Assembly: GCF_036711975.1 (NCBI RefSeq)
Contig: NC_091972.1
Location: 17,241,001 to 17,305,000 of the forward strand
Reading direction: 5' to 3'
Origin: Onthophagus taurus
Taxonomy: Eukaryota > Arthropoda > Insecta > Coleoptera > Scarabaeidae
DNA: 64,000 bases
Within the stretch, counting starts at the first letter, position 1, and every line of letters begins with the position of its first letter. A program made the position numbers and the translations under genes. Under the pieces are notes generated by a model. It was not told the origin of the DNA. It made no database searches and worked only from the letters and a program-made list of their open reading frames with translations. Shown here piece by piece: positions 1 through 10,047 of this stretch.

Positions 1-499
1 TGGAAAAATCACATTTTCTTTGTTGTTCTGGGTTATTCTAGTTATTGTTCTAGAAAACCAAAATTATGGGACACAGCATTACGAAGTTATAACTAAAAAT
101 AGGTTTGGCTGCCAAAATGTCTAGTTGATTGCTGTGACCATAGTTTTTCTATTTTCAATTCCATATTACAAATATATACTTATTATACCTAAAGCAATCT
201 GGAACAGCTATTATTGTCACTAGAACAAGTCTATCTCAAACTTTGCTGATTCAAATTGTTCTAGGTGTTTTACGTCTAAACTATGTAAAAAAAGGTTTTT
301 CTGGTTACACGGACATTAATTTTGCAAAATCATATCTTCTTAAAAATACAGGAAAATGCAGACCTAAAAAGAAAAATGATAAATCAACAGATGAATAATC
401 CACCTATTCGATCAGAAAACAAAAACACACTATTTATATTAAAAACTAAATATCCAGCAAAATGCAGTTATATTACATTTTTTCCCATATACAGCCCCA

Positions 500-775
500 T
501 TCAGCATACAAAGTATGGACCAATCAATTTATCACCAATTATGCCACACCAAACACTAACCGACCATGGTCGTTGATGTTCTAATTCACGCAACCATCTC
601 GGATTTTCAACGCTCCAATAGTGCATGTTATGTCTATTGACTTATCCTTTCTTTGTAAAAGTAGAGTCATGCGAGAATAGCACGTTACCAAAGAAATTGA
701 TGTCCAACCGCATTCGTTCTTGTGCCCATTGACAAAATATTAATCGATTTTCAAAATCATTCTAAGAATGAAAAA
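500..775 (-). pseudogene. Tc1/mariner transposase fragment
   Basis: The minus strand reads a decayed piece of an insect Tc1/mariner DDE transposase. Visible blocks are FCQWAQERM, HDSTFTKKG, NPRWLRELEHQRPW and SVWCGIIGDKLIGPYF, the order around the first catalytic Asp in this family. It contains in-frame stops and no second or third catalytic block. The transposase at 13284-14055 is a related family member. It cannot encode an active enzyme. Confidence 0.7.
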
Positions 776-1069
776 CTAAAGACAATGTATCGAAGCGGGT
801 AGGAAAATGTTTAAAAATCCATAAAGCTTATTTGTTCTAGCTAGATTATAAACGTTAGTTAATTGTTTCTGAAGAAGTTTCAATTTTTTTTCAAAAGACG
901 TTTTGCCGTTGTACCGGCAAAACCACACAGTAAAATTAATGAATTACTTGCCATTAAAAAAATTGGTCGTGACCTTCATACAACCTTGAAAATAAGGTCA
1001 AGATCAAAAAATGAACCGTTTTCGAGATAATCGCTTGTCTCACGTTAAATGGACCAACCTGTATATAAA

Positions 1070-1785
1070 TACAGGGGTGCGTCAAATGTCTGGAATATAG
1101 CCAACAACATCGCCATTTGTGGTTTTAAAGAGAAATGTTTCAAATAAAAAATTCTTTATTAATTATGGCGCATTTTTGACGTTACTTGTTAGTTTACATT
1201 GTTCTTTGTTTCGTTGCTATGGCAACCAACATTGTTATTTTAAATGATTAAAATAATATCTAAATAAATTTATAGAGGATAAGTCCCTCTATGCGATGAA
1301 CATATCGAACCATATGGTTGTATAAGAAAAAATGCGTTTTTTGAAAGTATTAAATCAGCTGATTACAATGAAAGTAGGCGCCGATATAACGCCGTTGACA
1401 GCTTTAAATGTCAAAAAAATTACAGTTTCAACAATTATCAATAATTAATAATGTATGGTCATTGGCAACTGTCTTCGGTCATCAACTTTTTGTTTAAACT
1501 GTCAGTTTTTTGACATTTAAAGCTGTCAACGGCGTTATTTCGACGACTTTTAAAAAACGTATTTTTTTCTCGATATTTTTCTTATACAACCATATGATTT
1601 GATATGTTTATCGCATAGAGGGACTTATCGTCTATCAAAGTATGCAAAAAAATGTATGCATCCCATTTAAAATAACAATGTTGGTTGCCATAGCAACGAA
1701 ACAAAAACAATACAAACAATCATTTAAAACCACAAATGGCGAAGTTATTGGCTATATTCCAGACATTTGACACACACTGTATATC
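1070..1785. mobile_element. Foldback MITE, long hairpin
   Basis: Two arms (about 1070-1420 and 1490-1785) are reverse complements, with a loop of roughly 70 bp. The outer ends begin TACAGGGGTGCGTCAAATG and, on the other strand, TACAGTGTGTGTCAAATG, which resembles mariner-type TA-flanked termini. No coding sequence is seen inside. It lies nested within the longer inverted-repeat element 88-2285. Each arm carries a GTTGC(T/C)AT(G/A)GCAAC palindrome (1213-1226 and 1684-1697). Confidence 0.7.
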
Positions 1786-2285
1786 TCTGTGTGGGTGGGA
1801 CACAGAGATATTTAGTTTTTAATACATAATGTATAATACAAATAGTGTATTTTTGTTTGCTGATCGATTAGTTGGATTATTCATTTGTTGATTTATTATT
1901 TTTCTTGTTAGGTCTGCATTTTGCATTTAGGTCTGAATTAATGTCCGTGTAACCAGAAAAACCTTTTTTTTTCTAGTTTAAACGTAAAACACATCTAGAA
2001 CAATTTGGATCAGTAAAGTTTATTTTAGATTGTTCTATGTGTTTTAATCCTTATTGTGTAATTTAAAACCACTGACGCAAGAATTACTGACTGAAACTTC
2101 CAACAACTTTAATTTTCAAGGAGTAAAGTGTCCTTTATAGAGTTGTTCTAGTGAAAATAGTAGCTGTCCCAGATTGCTGTAGGGTTAATAAGTATATATT
2201 AGTAATATGGAATTGAAAGTAGAAAAACTATGGTCACAGCAATCAACTAGGCATTTTGGCAGCCAAACCTATTTTTAGTTATAAC

Positions 2286-2395
2286 CAGTGGCGGCGTTAC
2301 TGGGGGGTGCAAGGGGTGCACTGCACCCGGGCGCCGCTTAAAAGGGGGCGCCGGCGTCTTTTTAATGTTTTCTCCAACAATATCTTATCTTTCTT
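2286..2395. mobile_element. Probable hAT-family terminus
   Basis: The stretch opens with CAGTGGCGGCGTTACTGG and continues into a GC-rich hairpin (GGGTGCA C TGCACCC) and a GGGCGCC motif. The confirmed hAT right end at 13275 reads, on the other strand, CAGTGGCGTAACTAG followed by GGCGC, so a related hAT terminus is likely. I could not find the partner end. Confidence 0.4.
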
Positions 2396-2860
2396 TTGCA
2401 GTATTTAGACCTGTCAGCAGTAGGTAGTTTTCAGAAAGCAGTATTTAGTCTCCACAAAGCAGTTTTAGTCTTTAGAAAGCAGTATTTAGTGTTCCAGACG
2501 CTGTCGGCAGTATCTAGTCTTCAGAAAGTAGTATTTAGTCTTCTAGAAGCAGTATCTAGTCTTCTGCCAAAGTTATGTATGTTTTCTCCAAAATATTTTA
2601 TCTTTCTTTTACAGTATTTAGACCTGTTACTAGTATCTAATCTTCAGAAAGCAGTATTTAATCTCCACAAAGCAATTTTAGTCTTTAGAAAGCAGTATTT
2701 AGTGTTCCAGACGCTGTATTTAGACCTGTCGGCAGTATCTAGTCTTCAGAAAGCAGTATTTAATCTTCCAGAGCAGTATCTAGTCTTCAGAAAGCAGTGT
2801 TTAGTTTTTTAGAAGCAGTATCTAGTCTTCTGCCAACGTTATGTATGTTTTGTTCTTGAT
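2396..2860 (+). repeat. Degenerate minisatellite (AGTATCTAGTCTTC-type units)
   Basis: Short units built on GCAGTATTTAGTCTTCAGAAA or GCAGTATCTAGTCTTCTGCC recur about every 25-45 bp. A larger internal duplication is visible: the stretch from about 2384 recurs from about 2580. The same unit recurs reversed at 18190-18500 and again forward at 20092-20395. An open frame runs through it only because the repeat lacks stops in one frame. Confidence 0.75.
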
Positions 2861-3640
2861 ACTGACAGCAACTTCTTTCTGGGTGTCTATCATCATCTTT
2901 TTGGGAGCCTCTTATTATCTATAGGGATCTTGTACCACCCGGTACCTCATTTCTGCAGCTGTTACTTTGCTTTGTGCTTATCCTGCATTGGCAAAGTTTC
3001 CGTATTGGTGATTTCCTATCCTGTGCAATAACAAGACAAGTCCATTGGTTTCTTGTTCATATTTTTCGCATTCTTTTATTGAACACATAAGTATTGCCAT
3101 GAAAAATCATGTTTGGTTTATAATCAATTTTTTGTTTTCTCTGAACAGTAATTTCAGACTTCATGTGGACTTTAAACAATGTAAATTCTGTTTTTTGCTG
3201 AAGTCTAGTTTATAACTATTACAATTTCAGACTTTTTCTTGCAAATTAACCTTCTGACCAGAGTATTCCTGACTATTCCCTATATTTTTTTTTTAATTAA
3301 TATATTCTGATATTTCCAAAAACACTCGCAATTTGCGTCTAGGTGCTAGTCCGCACTGAACTATTTCCCTAATTTGTATCTTTCTTAATTTGCTATAGTG
3401 GAGGGGATCCCATTTGTTTCTAAGAAGTAGATGCGGGATTCCCCGAATCAAGCTTATCGTGTATCAAGTAGCGCTAATGTTCCAATACTGAAAATACCGG
3501 TATTTTAAAGGTAATAATTAATACCGGCGAAAACTTGAACAGTAGCCGGTTTTTGGTATACCGGTATTGCATTCCCTAATTCAAATTAAAATTAACAAAT
3601 TAAAAAAAATTATCGTCTTTAATAATTTATCATTTTTTAG
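2861..3640. other. Intronic sequence, no gene seen
   Basis: This is the rest of the intron before the USP exon. A small inverted motif with ATACCGGTATT repeats (about 3500-3570) looks like a MITE relic. The end is a good splice acceptor, ATCATTTTTTAG at 3629-3640. No coding signal was found. Confidence 0.5.
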
Positions 3641-4909
3641 GTTTTACAACTTCCTGAGGTGCTTTGTATACATTTAAAAAGATTCCGCCACGAATTAATG
3701 TTTAGTAGTAAAATTTCCTCAACGGTTAGTTTTCCATTAAAAGGTTTAGACATGAAACCGTATCTTCACGCCGATTGTTCCTCACAAGTAACAACTTACG
3801 AATTATTTTCGGTAATTTGTCATCATGGAACAGCCGGGGGTGGTCATTATATGTGTTACGCTTTAAATAACGGCCAATGGTATGAATTTGACGATCAATA
3901 TGTAACGAGAGTTTCTTCAGAAACCGTGGGCGTGTGCGAAGCTTACGTTTTGTTTTATCGAAAAGTCCCGGTTGATGTTGAATCGGTTTTAGAAAAAATG
4001 AAAGATTTGCAAGATAATGCGGTTGGGATTCAAGAAGAAGAATGTTATTACATATCGAAACAATGGTTAAGTAGATTTTTTACGTGTGCTGAACCCGGCC
4101 CGATAGATAACCGCGACTTTTTGTGTCAACACGGGTTAATTTGCCCGGATCAAGGGATTAATTTAGATCAATTAGCGACGGCTGTTCCAAAAAAAGTGTA
4201 CACATTTTTGTTTAGAAAGTACGGTGGGCACCCGGCTTCTCCAACAACAAACGTTTGTCCGACTTGTCACGCGTTATTAACACGTTTAGTGTTAGAAATG
4301 CAAACTTTAAAACAATTAAACTTACAATCACAAGAACAAGACGTTCAAGCGACGCATTTATTACCAAAAAGTTGGTATCAAAATTGGTTGGCGTACGTAC
4401 AAAGGATTACGATAGACCCGCCGGGTCCAATTGATAATTCAAAAGCGACGGAATATTTAAATGAAATTAATTCGGATTTCGCTGAAGTTAGTGAAGATAT
4501 TTGGAACTTTTTTTATTCTATTTATGGTGGTGGGCCGGAAATAAGGATAAATAACGTTAAGGATGAGGAGGAAGAAATAATTAGCGAAGAAAATAAATCG
4601 GTTTTAATAGGAGGAAAGAGTGCTAATCATATTGATAAGAAAATGTATTGTAGAGGCGAACCAATGGAAACGGAAAGCGAAACGGATAATATTAATGTAT
4701 CAATGATAACCGATGAAGTTTGTCAGGAAAATGGTAGCGTTAAAGAAAACGGGGAAGACGTTGATGGCTTTAATGATGAGATTCAGAATCATAATATGAT
4801 GAACGGCAACGTTTCGAATACTTCCTTGACGGATGACGAAGTAACGGAGCTGGTTAATGTGAAAAAGTCAAAATCTTATAACAGGAGGAAGAAGAGAGAT
4901 AACTTTTAA
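3641..4909 (+). CDS. USP33: Ubiquitin carboxyl-terminal hydrolase 20/33-like, 3' exon
   Basis: This is the last coding exon of a USP20/USP33 deubiquitinase, a cysteine protease that removes ubiquitin. The exon opens in phase 0 after AG at 3639-3640 with VLQLPEVLCIHLKRFRHE, a typical USP block. The catalytic His box GGGHYMCY (His at exon residue 69) and WYEFDDQ follow, then AYVLFYRK. Two DUSP domains come next, each with the family motif (AEPGPIDNRDFLCQHG and DPPGPIDN), ending in a Ser/Asp/Glu-rich tail. The Cys box and the N-terminal zinc finger must lie in upstream exons outside the window. The preceding intron is loaded with transposons. I cannot separate USP20 from USP33 orthology, since insects usually have one gene. 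The exon has no stop or frameshift. Confidence 0.93.
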   Translation, partial: VLQLPEVLCIHLKRFRHELMFSSKISSTVSFPLKGLDMKPYLHADCSSQVTTYELFSVICHHGTAGGGHYMCYALNNGQWYEFDDQYVTRVSSETVGVCEAYVLFYRKVPVDVESVLEKMKDLQDNAVGIQEEECYYISKQWLSRFFTCAEPGPIDNRDFLCQHGLICPDQGINLDQLATAVPKKVYTFLFRKYGGHPASPTTNVCPTCHALLTRLVLEMQTLKQLNLQSQEQDVQATHLLPKSWYQNWLAYVQRITIDPPGPIDNSKATEYLNEINSDFAEVSEDIWNFFYSIYGGGPEIRINNVKDEEEEIISEENKSVLIGGKSANHIDKKMYCRGEPMETESETDNINVSMITDEVCQENGSVKENGEDVDGFNDEIQNHNMMNGNVSNTSLTDDEVTELVNVKKSKSYNRRKKRDNF

Positions 4910-5561
4910 TTGATTGTGAATTATTTTTCAGGTTTTTATTTGTATTTTCCAATGCATACTACACAATTTAAAGAAAGCAATATATTTTTCAAAATAATTG
5001 TATATGAATACGTGTAATTTTTCTACTTTGGGAAATGAATTGTTGCATTATTATTTCGTAGGTTACATAAAAACGATATATTCCCCAATTTATAATAATA
5101 GCAAATTTTGTTCGTGTATCAAAGTGAGATTTGTAGCTAATTTGTAAATATTTCTTGGACTTTGGTTTTTCTATATATATATTTTTTTTAAAAAGGTTGT
5201 ATGTAGCACTTTGTTTCCATTTATATACCACCTTTATAGGGATGCCAACGTTATAATTTTTTTTTATTTATTTGTACATTTTCAATATATAAATACAAAA
5301 ATACCTGTCATGTAACAAAAAAAAAGTTAACGAGTTATTATAACAGAAAAAAACTTAAATATATTTTATATCTTCTATGTGATCATTCAATTAAAATTAA
5401 CTCAATGTGACAAAAACTTGTAAATAAATCATGTCAAAACATAATGACTAATTTTATTTATTCCAAGAATATAAGTAACACATTACTGTCTGCTGGAAGA
5501 GGAACTACAATAAGCTTTATTGTCCGCTTTCAATACTGCAAATTGTTCTTATTATACAGGT
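4910..5561. other. USP 3' UTR and AT-rich intergenic sequence
   Basis: The stretch is AT-rich with several AATAAA-like hexamers, for example within TAAATAAATC near 5421. No coding signal or recognisable repeat was found before the mariner element starts near 5562. Confidence 0.4.
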
Positions 5562-5905
5562 GTCCGTAAAGTAACGGATATAGGTGATAAAATCATTATG
5601 AACGGTTTATGGAAAAAACCCTGAAACGGGTCTAAAGATTTAAATTCTTTGCAACTTTTTGGTGTAGGTTTCAAATTTTTTCCGCCATTTTTAACCGAGT
5701 TATGACGTCATCGATATTTTTTTTCAAATGGCAATCCCCCATTTTTATTACGGAATATGAAAGAGAATTTTTTTCTAAATCTAGTACAGTTAATATTAAT
5801 ATTGGTTACATAAGAAAATTTTCTAAAAAAATTACTTTAAAGTTTAATTACTTCAAATTCGTTTGACATGAAAAAATAGCAGTAGCCATGAATAACAATC
5901 GGGTT
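5562..5905 (+). repeat. Left long terminal inverted repeat of the mariner
   Basis: It pairs with about 14205-14488 on the opposite strand. Shared blocks include CAAATGGCAATCCCCCATTT and TTACTTTAAAGTTTAATTAC. The length of about 290-340 bp is far above the usual 20-30 bp of mariner ends. Confidence 0.8.
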
Positions 5906-5940
5906 AATTACAAATAAAAAATAAAATTAATAAATTAAAT

Positions 5941-6044
5941 GGAAGAAGTCCAGCGGAGTCATATCAGGTGATCTTGCAGGCCATTCAATTGGCCCTCTTC
6001 TCCCAATCCATTGATTGGGAAATAATTGATTTAAATATGCACGA
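5941..6044 (-). pseudogene. Mariner transposase, C-terminal part
   Basis: The minus strand reads RGPIEWPARSPDMTPLDFF, the third catalytic block (SPD) of the mariner transposase. It is the direct continuation of the piece that ends at 13284 and has been moved about 7.2 kb away by the hAT insertion. Confidence 0.85.
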
Positions 6045-6054
6045 ACAGGAACCA

Positions 6055-7095
6055 GTTGCAGATAGAGATAAAATAAGTAAATTCTATAAAATCAAATATA
6101 TCCCGACAATAACCAATAAAATTAAAGCTATTTTTAAGAAATATGAATTTCAAGAAATCAAATTAGCACAATATAACAATAATAAATTAACCAATATTTT
6201 GAGTAATATGAAAGACAAAATAGATAAGACGGACAGAATTAATACCATATACCAATTAGAATGTAATAACTGTAATAAGGTGTATATAGGTGAAAGTAAA
6301 CAACAATTACATAATCGTATAAAACAGCATAAATACGATACTAATCAACACAAAATTATTAATAAAACAGCCCTTTGCCAACATGCAATCAAGAATCGTC
6401 ATAAATTTAACTTTGATACGCCTAAAGTGTTGACCACTGAAGGAGATACATTCAACAGAAAGAATATTGAAGCTATCTATATCACCAAAAACATTAACAG
6501 GTCAGTTAATTTTAAATCAGATTCAGGAAATATAGGTAGTTATTATGCAGGCATAATAAACAAATTAGATATATGATTAGTTACTAATTAATTGTAATTT
6601 TAGATATTGGTAAATTTTAAATTTGTAATTTGAATTGAATTGTATTGATTTCCGTAGAACACATTGTTAAAGAAAAACTGGTTCCGTCACGATATTCCTT
6701 CTTATAGTCGCTAAGTCCATACGAACACGTTGAAATGTTTTGTAATTTGAAAAATTTATAAAATGTAAGATCATGGAAATATACACAATTTACCGATAGA
6801 ATTGATAAATTAATCAATAGGGATACTCGACAAAGGTACATTTTTGTTTTTTTTGTTTTCCTTTTTGTTTTTCTTTTTGTTTTCTGTTTTTGTAATAATC
6901 TATGCGTTGTACGTTCAATTTGTTTTAACGATTTCCATAAAGGAGATAATTTCGTCGACGTTGCTTTTTAAATTTCTTTTTTATAGTGATTTCTGATGAT
7001 GAACTATGTAAATAGTTCGAAACGTTAAATGACTTAACAAAAAAATAAATACAAAATCAAGAGGAATTTCATGTATTTGGATTTTAATCATTAAA
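6055..7095 (+). repeat. Penelope pseudo-LTR, upstream copy
   Basis: This is the 3' part of the Penelope-like element, including the end of the ORF (GIY-YIG domain, stop at 6574-6576), the 3' UTR and the hammerhead-like motif. An apparent ORF start further upstream (5968) is in mariner sequence and is a chance fusion. Confidence 0.85.
6985..7034 (+). ncRNA. Hammerhead ribozyme-like motif, copy 1
   Basis: Core CTGATGA at 6993-6999 is followed by a 7 bp stem II (GAACTAT / ATAGTTC, loop GTAA), then GAAAC at 7019-7023 and the cleavage-type triplet GTT at 7024-7026. Stem I forms between AGTGATTT (6985-6992) and AAATGACT (7027-7034) with one G-G mismatch. Stem III is only AC/GT with no loop, as in type I motifs known from Penelope-like elements that act best as dimers. 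One extra U follows the CTGATGA core. Confidence 0.65.
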
Positions 7096-7146
7096 GAATA
7101 ACCAATCCTCTTTAATCAATTAATATATTATAATTACATAATTAAT

Positions 7147-10047
7147 ATGGAATACATAAATATCCATGAATTTAGAAGAAATTGCAAACGAGAAGATGGA
7201 GATGTCAATGTCGGCGATAATTTTAAGAAAATAATTGATTGTTTTAATGTAAGTACCTTTGTTGAGCGCCTTCTTAAACCCACATTCGAAAAAGCCATAA
7301 AAGCTTATTGTAAATTGTTTTATTTGAAAAATTCCCTTAAAATGAATTTAATACCATATCATATTCTTAAAAACTTGAAAAATATAGATAACCTTTTTTA
7401 TAAAGATTATCTAATAAATTACAAACAAAAAATGCAATCTAAACACATAGCCCTTAACATTTTGAAAGATGAAATAAATCAAACTTACTGGTTAATTAAC
7501 AGGATTTTTAGATATATTGATTTTGTTATAACTAGAAATCCCATTAATGAAGGAGACAAATTTAAGGTCAATTTCAGAAGGATCATCTTGAATAAGGCTA
7601 ATCAAAGATACATCAAGTTCACACATAAAATAAGAAGAGACGAGTTACATAACTCAAATCGATTGAAAAATAGAAATCGATTGAAATTACCTTTGTTCCT
7701 AGAAAATGCACATAATAATTCTAACATAAATTTACATACTGATGATTGGTTACAAAATAATTATAACGATTTACACAAGAAAGGTAGAATACTGAATCTT
7801 ACAAAATTACAAATACCCATAAATATACTAAATCTCTTATCTTTGGGTGAAAAATTTTGCTTTACAACACATAACAATAAAAAATCTCTACACAAAGACA
7901 TTTTAAATATGATAATAGACATAGAAAAAGTTTTTATTAACTTGAAGACTTCAGAGAATCACATTAATATAACAAGAAGCAATATAATTAATGAAATTTC
8001 CAATTATCTAGATAGAAATAACAAGAATATGAAAAATAAACAATCATTGACGTTAAATAATAATAGAACATTTTCAATATTTCATAATACAGTGATAAAA
8101 GATATGATTTTCTTGAAAAGATTTTTAACACAACATAAGGACATAGTTATTATAAAGACTGATAAAACAAAACAAATAGCCTTTTTGTATAAATCAGAAT
8201 ATAACGATAAAATGAAAGAGTTACTTAACGATATAGATACTTATAAAACATCTAGATTAGATCCAGGTCCTAATCTAGTTAATCGCATTAATGATTACCT
8301 GAAAATATTAGAAAAGAAAGGATTTATAACAAAGCAACAAAAGCTTAGATTATCACCAAACCATTATGTGACACCTAGGATACATGGATTATTAAAAGCG
8401 CATAAAGATAATAACCCTTTACGTCCAATCATTAATAATATAAATGGACCTACCAATGCGTTATCTATATTTTTAAATAAATCTCTGAATAATTTAAATG
8501 ATGAAAATCATTACGACGTTAAAAATGCCTTTATGCTTAAGAAGCGTCTCGATGAATTGGAGATTGAAAACTATGAAGATATTGACATAGTAAGCTTTGA
8601 TGCGAAGTCCCTTTTTACAAATATTCCGTTAAAACTCATGCTTAAAATCATAGATGAAAATTGGAATAAAATTGAAAACTTTACTTGCATAAAAGACAAA
8701 AAAATATTTTTAGATGGAATAAAGCTTTGTACACATAACAGCTATTTTAAATTTAATAACACTTTTTATAAACAAATATATGGACTTCCTATGGGCTCCA
8801 ACTTAAGCGTAAATCTGAGTGGCATAGTGATGAACTCGTTACTTGACACACAATTAAACGACACTTTCATTAAACCTTTCTTAATTACAAAATACATAGA
8901 TGATTTGCTAATCATTCTACCTAAAAATCAATATAAACAACTTTTGGTCAAATTTAATGAATACAACCCACGCTTACAATTTACAGTCGAAACGTTACAC
9001 AATGAACAAATAGCATATTTGGATATGAATATTACAATAAATAAAGAACACAATAAGATATACACATCTTGGTATAAAAAAGACATCAGTAGCAATAGAA
9101 CTCTTCATTATTTAAGTAATCATCCAAGAACTCAGATAATAAATACTATTAATAATTTAATCCGTCGAGCTATTAATTTAACTGATGATATATACATGAA
9201 AGAAATAAAGACCAAAATATATAATATCCTTTTAGAAAATGCATACCCAAGAACATTAATTAATAATATTTGGTACAATAATTATAATAAAGTCAAACAA
9301 TCAATACCTATAAACACACAACAGAGCAATATTGATAATGTTGAACAAAGATCAAACTTAAATGGAGATCAGATTATTGCAAAAATGAGACCAAGCAAAC
9401 ATAATAATGCAAGTATTGACAACAAGAATAAGGGTGTAACCCAAACTCAAACAAAGATCACAGATTACTTACCACATACGGAAACTTTATATCAGAATGA
9501 TTCGAATGAATTAGACGTACGGAGTGTTGCAGATAGAGATAAAATAAGTAAATTCTATAAAATCAAATATATCCCGACAATAACCAATAAAATTAAAGCT
9601 ATTTTTAAGAAATATGAATTTCAAGAAATCAAATTAGCACAATATAACAATAATAAATTAACCAATATTTTGAGTAATATGAAAGACAAAATAGATAAGA
9701 CGGACAGAATTAATACCATATACCAATTAGAATGTAATAACTGTAATAAGGTGTATATAGGTGAAAGTAAACAACAATTACATAATCGTATAAAACAGCA
9801 TAAATACGATACTAATCAACACAAAATTATTAATAAAACAGCCCTTTGCCAACATGCAATCAAGAATCGTCATAAATTTAACTTTGATACGCCTAAAGTG
9901 TTGACCACTGAAGGAGATACATTCAACAGAAAGAATATTGAAGCTATCTATATCACCAAAAACATTAACAGGTCAGTTAATTTTAAATCAGATTCAGGAA
10001 ATATAGGTAGTTATTATGCAGGCATAATAAACAAATTAGATATATGA
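7147..10047 (+). CDS. Penelope-like reverse transcriptase with GIY-YIG endonuclease
   Basis: A single open frame of 966 residues copies the element RNA into the genome. The RT domain shows the Penelope-type motif A SFDAKSLFTNIP, LPMGSNLSVNLSG and the catalytic KYIDDLLII. A C-terminal GIY-YIG nuclease with CX2C (LECNNCNKVYIGES) and QLHNRIKQH follows, near residues 850-900. The start ATG at 7147 is the first Met of the frame, about 50 bp after the upstream pseudo-LTR. No stop or frameshift is present, so it could be active. Flanking pseudo-LTRs supply repeated ends. Confidence 0.92.
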   Translation: MEYINIHEFRRNCKREDGDVNVGDNFKKIIDCFNVSTFVERLLKPTFEKAIKAYCKLFYLKNSLKMNLIPYHILKNLKNIDNLFYKDYLINYKQKMQSKHIALNILKDEINQTYWLINRIFRYIDFVITRNPINEGDKFKVNFRRIILNKANQRYIKFTHKIRRDELHNSNRLKNRNRLKLPLFLENAHNNSNINLHTDDWLQNNYNDLHKKGRILNLTKLQIPINILNLLSLGEKFCFTTHNNKKSLHKDILNMIIDIEKVFINLKTSENHINITRSNIINEISNYLDRNNKNMKNKQSLTLNNNRTFSIFHNTVIKDMIFLKRFLTQHKDIVIIKTDKTKQIAFLYKSEYNDKMKELLNDIDTYKTSRLDPGPNLVNRINDYLKILEKKGFITKQQKLRLSPNHYVTPRIHGLLKAHKDNNPLRPIINNINGPTNALSIFLNKSLNNLNDENHYDVKNAFMLKKRLDELEIENYEDIDIVSFDAKSLFTNIPLKLMLKIIDENWNKIENFTCIKDKKIFLDGIKLCTHNSYFKFNNTFYKQIYGLPMGSNLSVNLSGIVMNSLLDTQLNDTFIKPFLITKYIDDLLIILPKNQYKQLLVKFNEYNPRLQFTVETLHNEQIAYLDMNITINKEHNKIYTSWYKKDISSNRTLHYLSNHPRTQIINTINNLIRRAINLTDDIYMKEIKTKIYNILLENAYPRTLINNIWYNNYNKVKQSIPINTQQSNIDNVEQRSNLNGDQIIAKMRPSKHNNASIDNKNKGVTQTQTKITDYLPHTETLYQNDSNELDVRSVADRDKISKFYKIKYIPTITNKIKAIFKKYEFQEIKLAQYNNNKLTNILSNMKDKIDKTDRINTIYQLECNNCNKVYIGESKQQLHNRIKQHKYDTNQHKIINKTALCQHAIKNRHKFNFDTPKVLTTEGDTFNRKNIEAIYITKNINRSVNFKSDSGNIGSYYAGIINKLDI

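Larger units (their letters stand above)
88..2285. mobile_element. Derelict mariner-type element with long inverted arms
   Basis: The sequence at about 88-452 reappears reverse-complemented at about 1806-2285, so the two arms can fold into a hairpin. The right arm has an extra stretch of about 110 bp near 2040-2145. Between the arms lie a decayed mariner-like transposase fragment (about 500-775, minus) and a second, independent foldback element (about 1070-1785). The whole unit sits in an intron upstream of the USP exon. Arm ends are visual estimates and I found no clear target duplication. Confidence 0.7.

Noticed and set aside
2396-2812. 138-codon open frame rich in LQKAVF-type repeats
   Set aside because: It runs through a degenerate minisatellite whose unit lacks stops in this frame. 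The repetition of the protein simply mirrors the DNA repeat.
5968-6576. 202-codon frame ending in a GIY-YIG domain as a separate gene
   Set aside because: Its start lies in antisense mariner sequence. The rest is the 5'-truncated Penelope copy, so this is a chance fusion.
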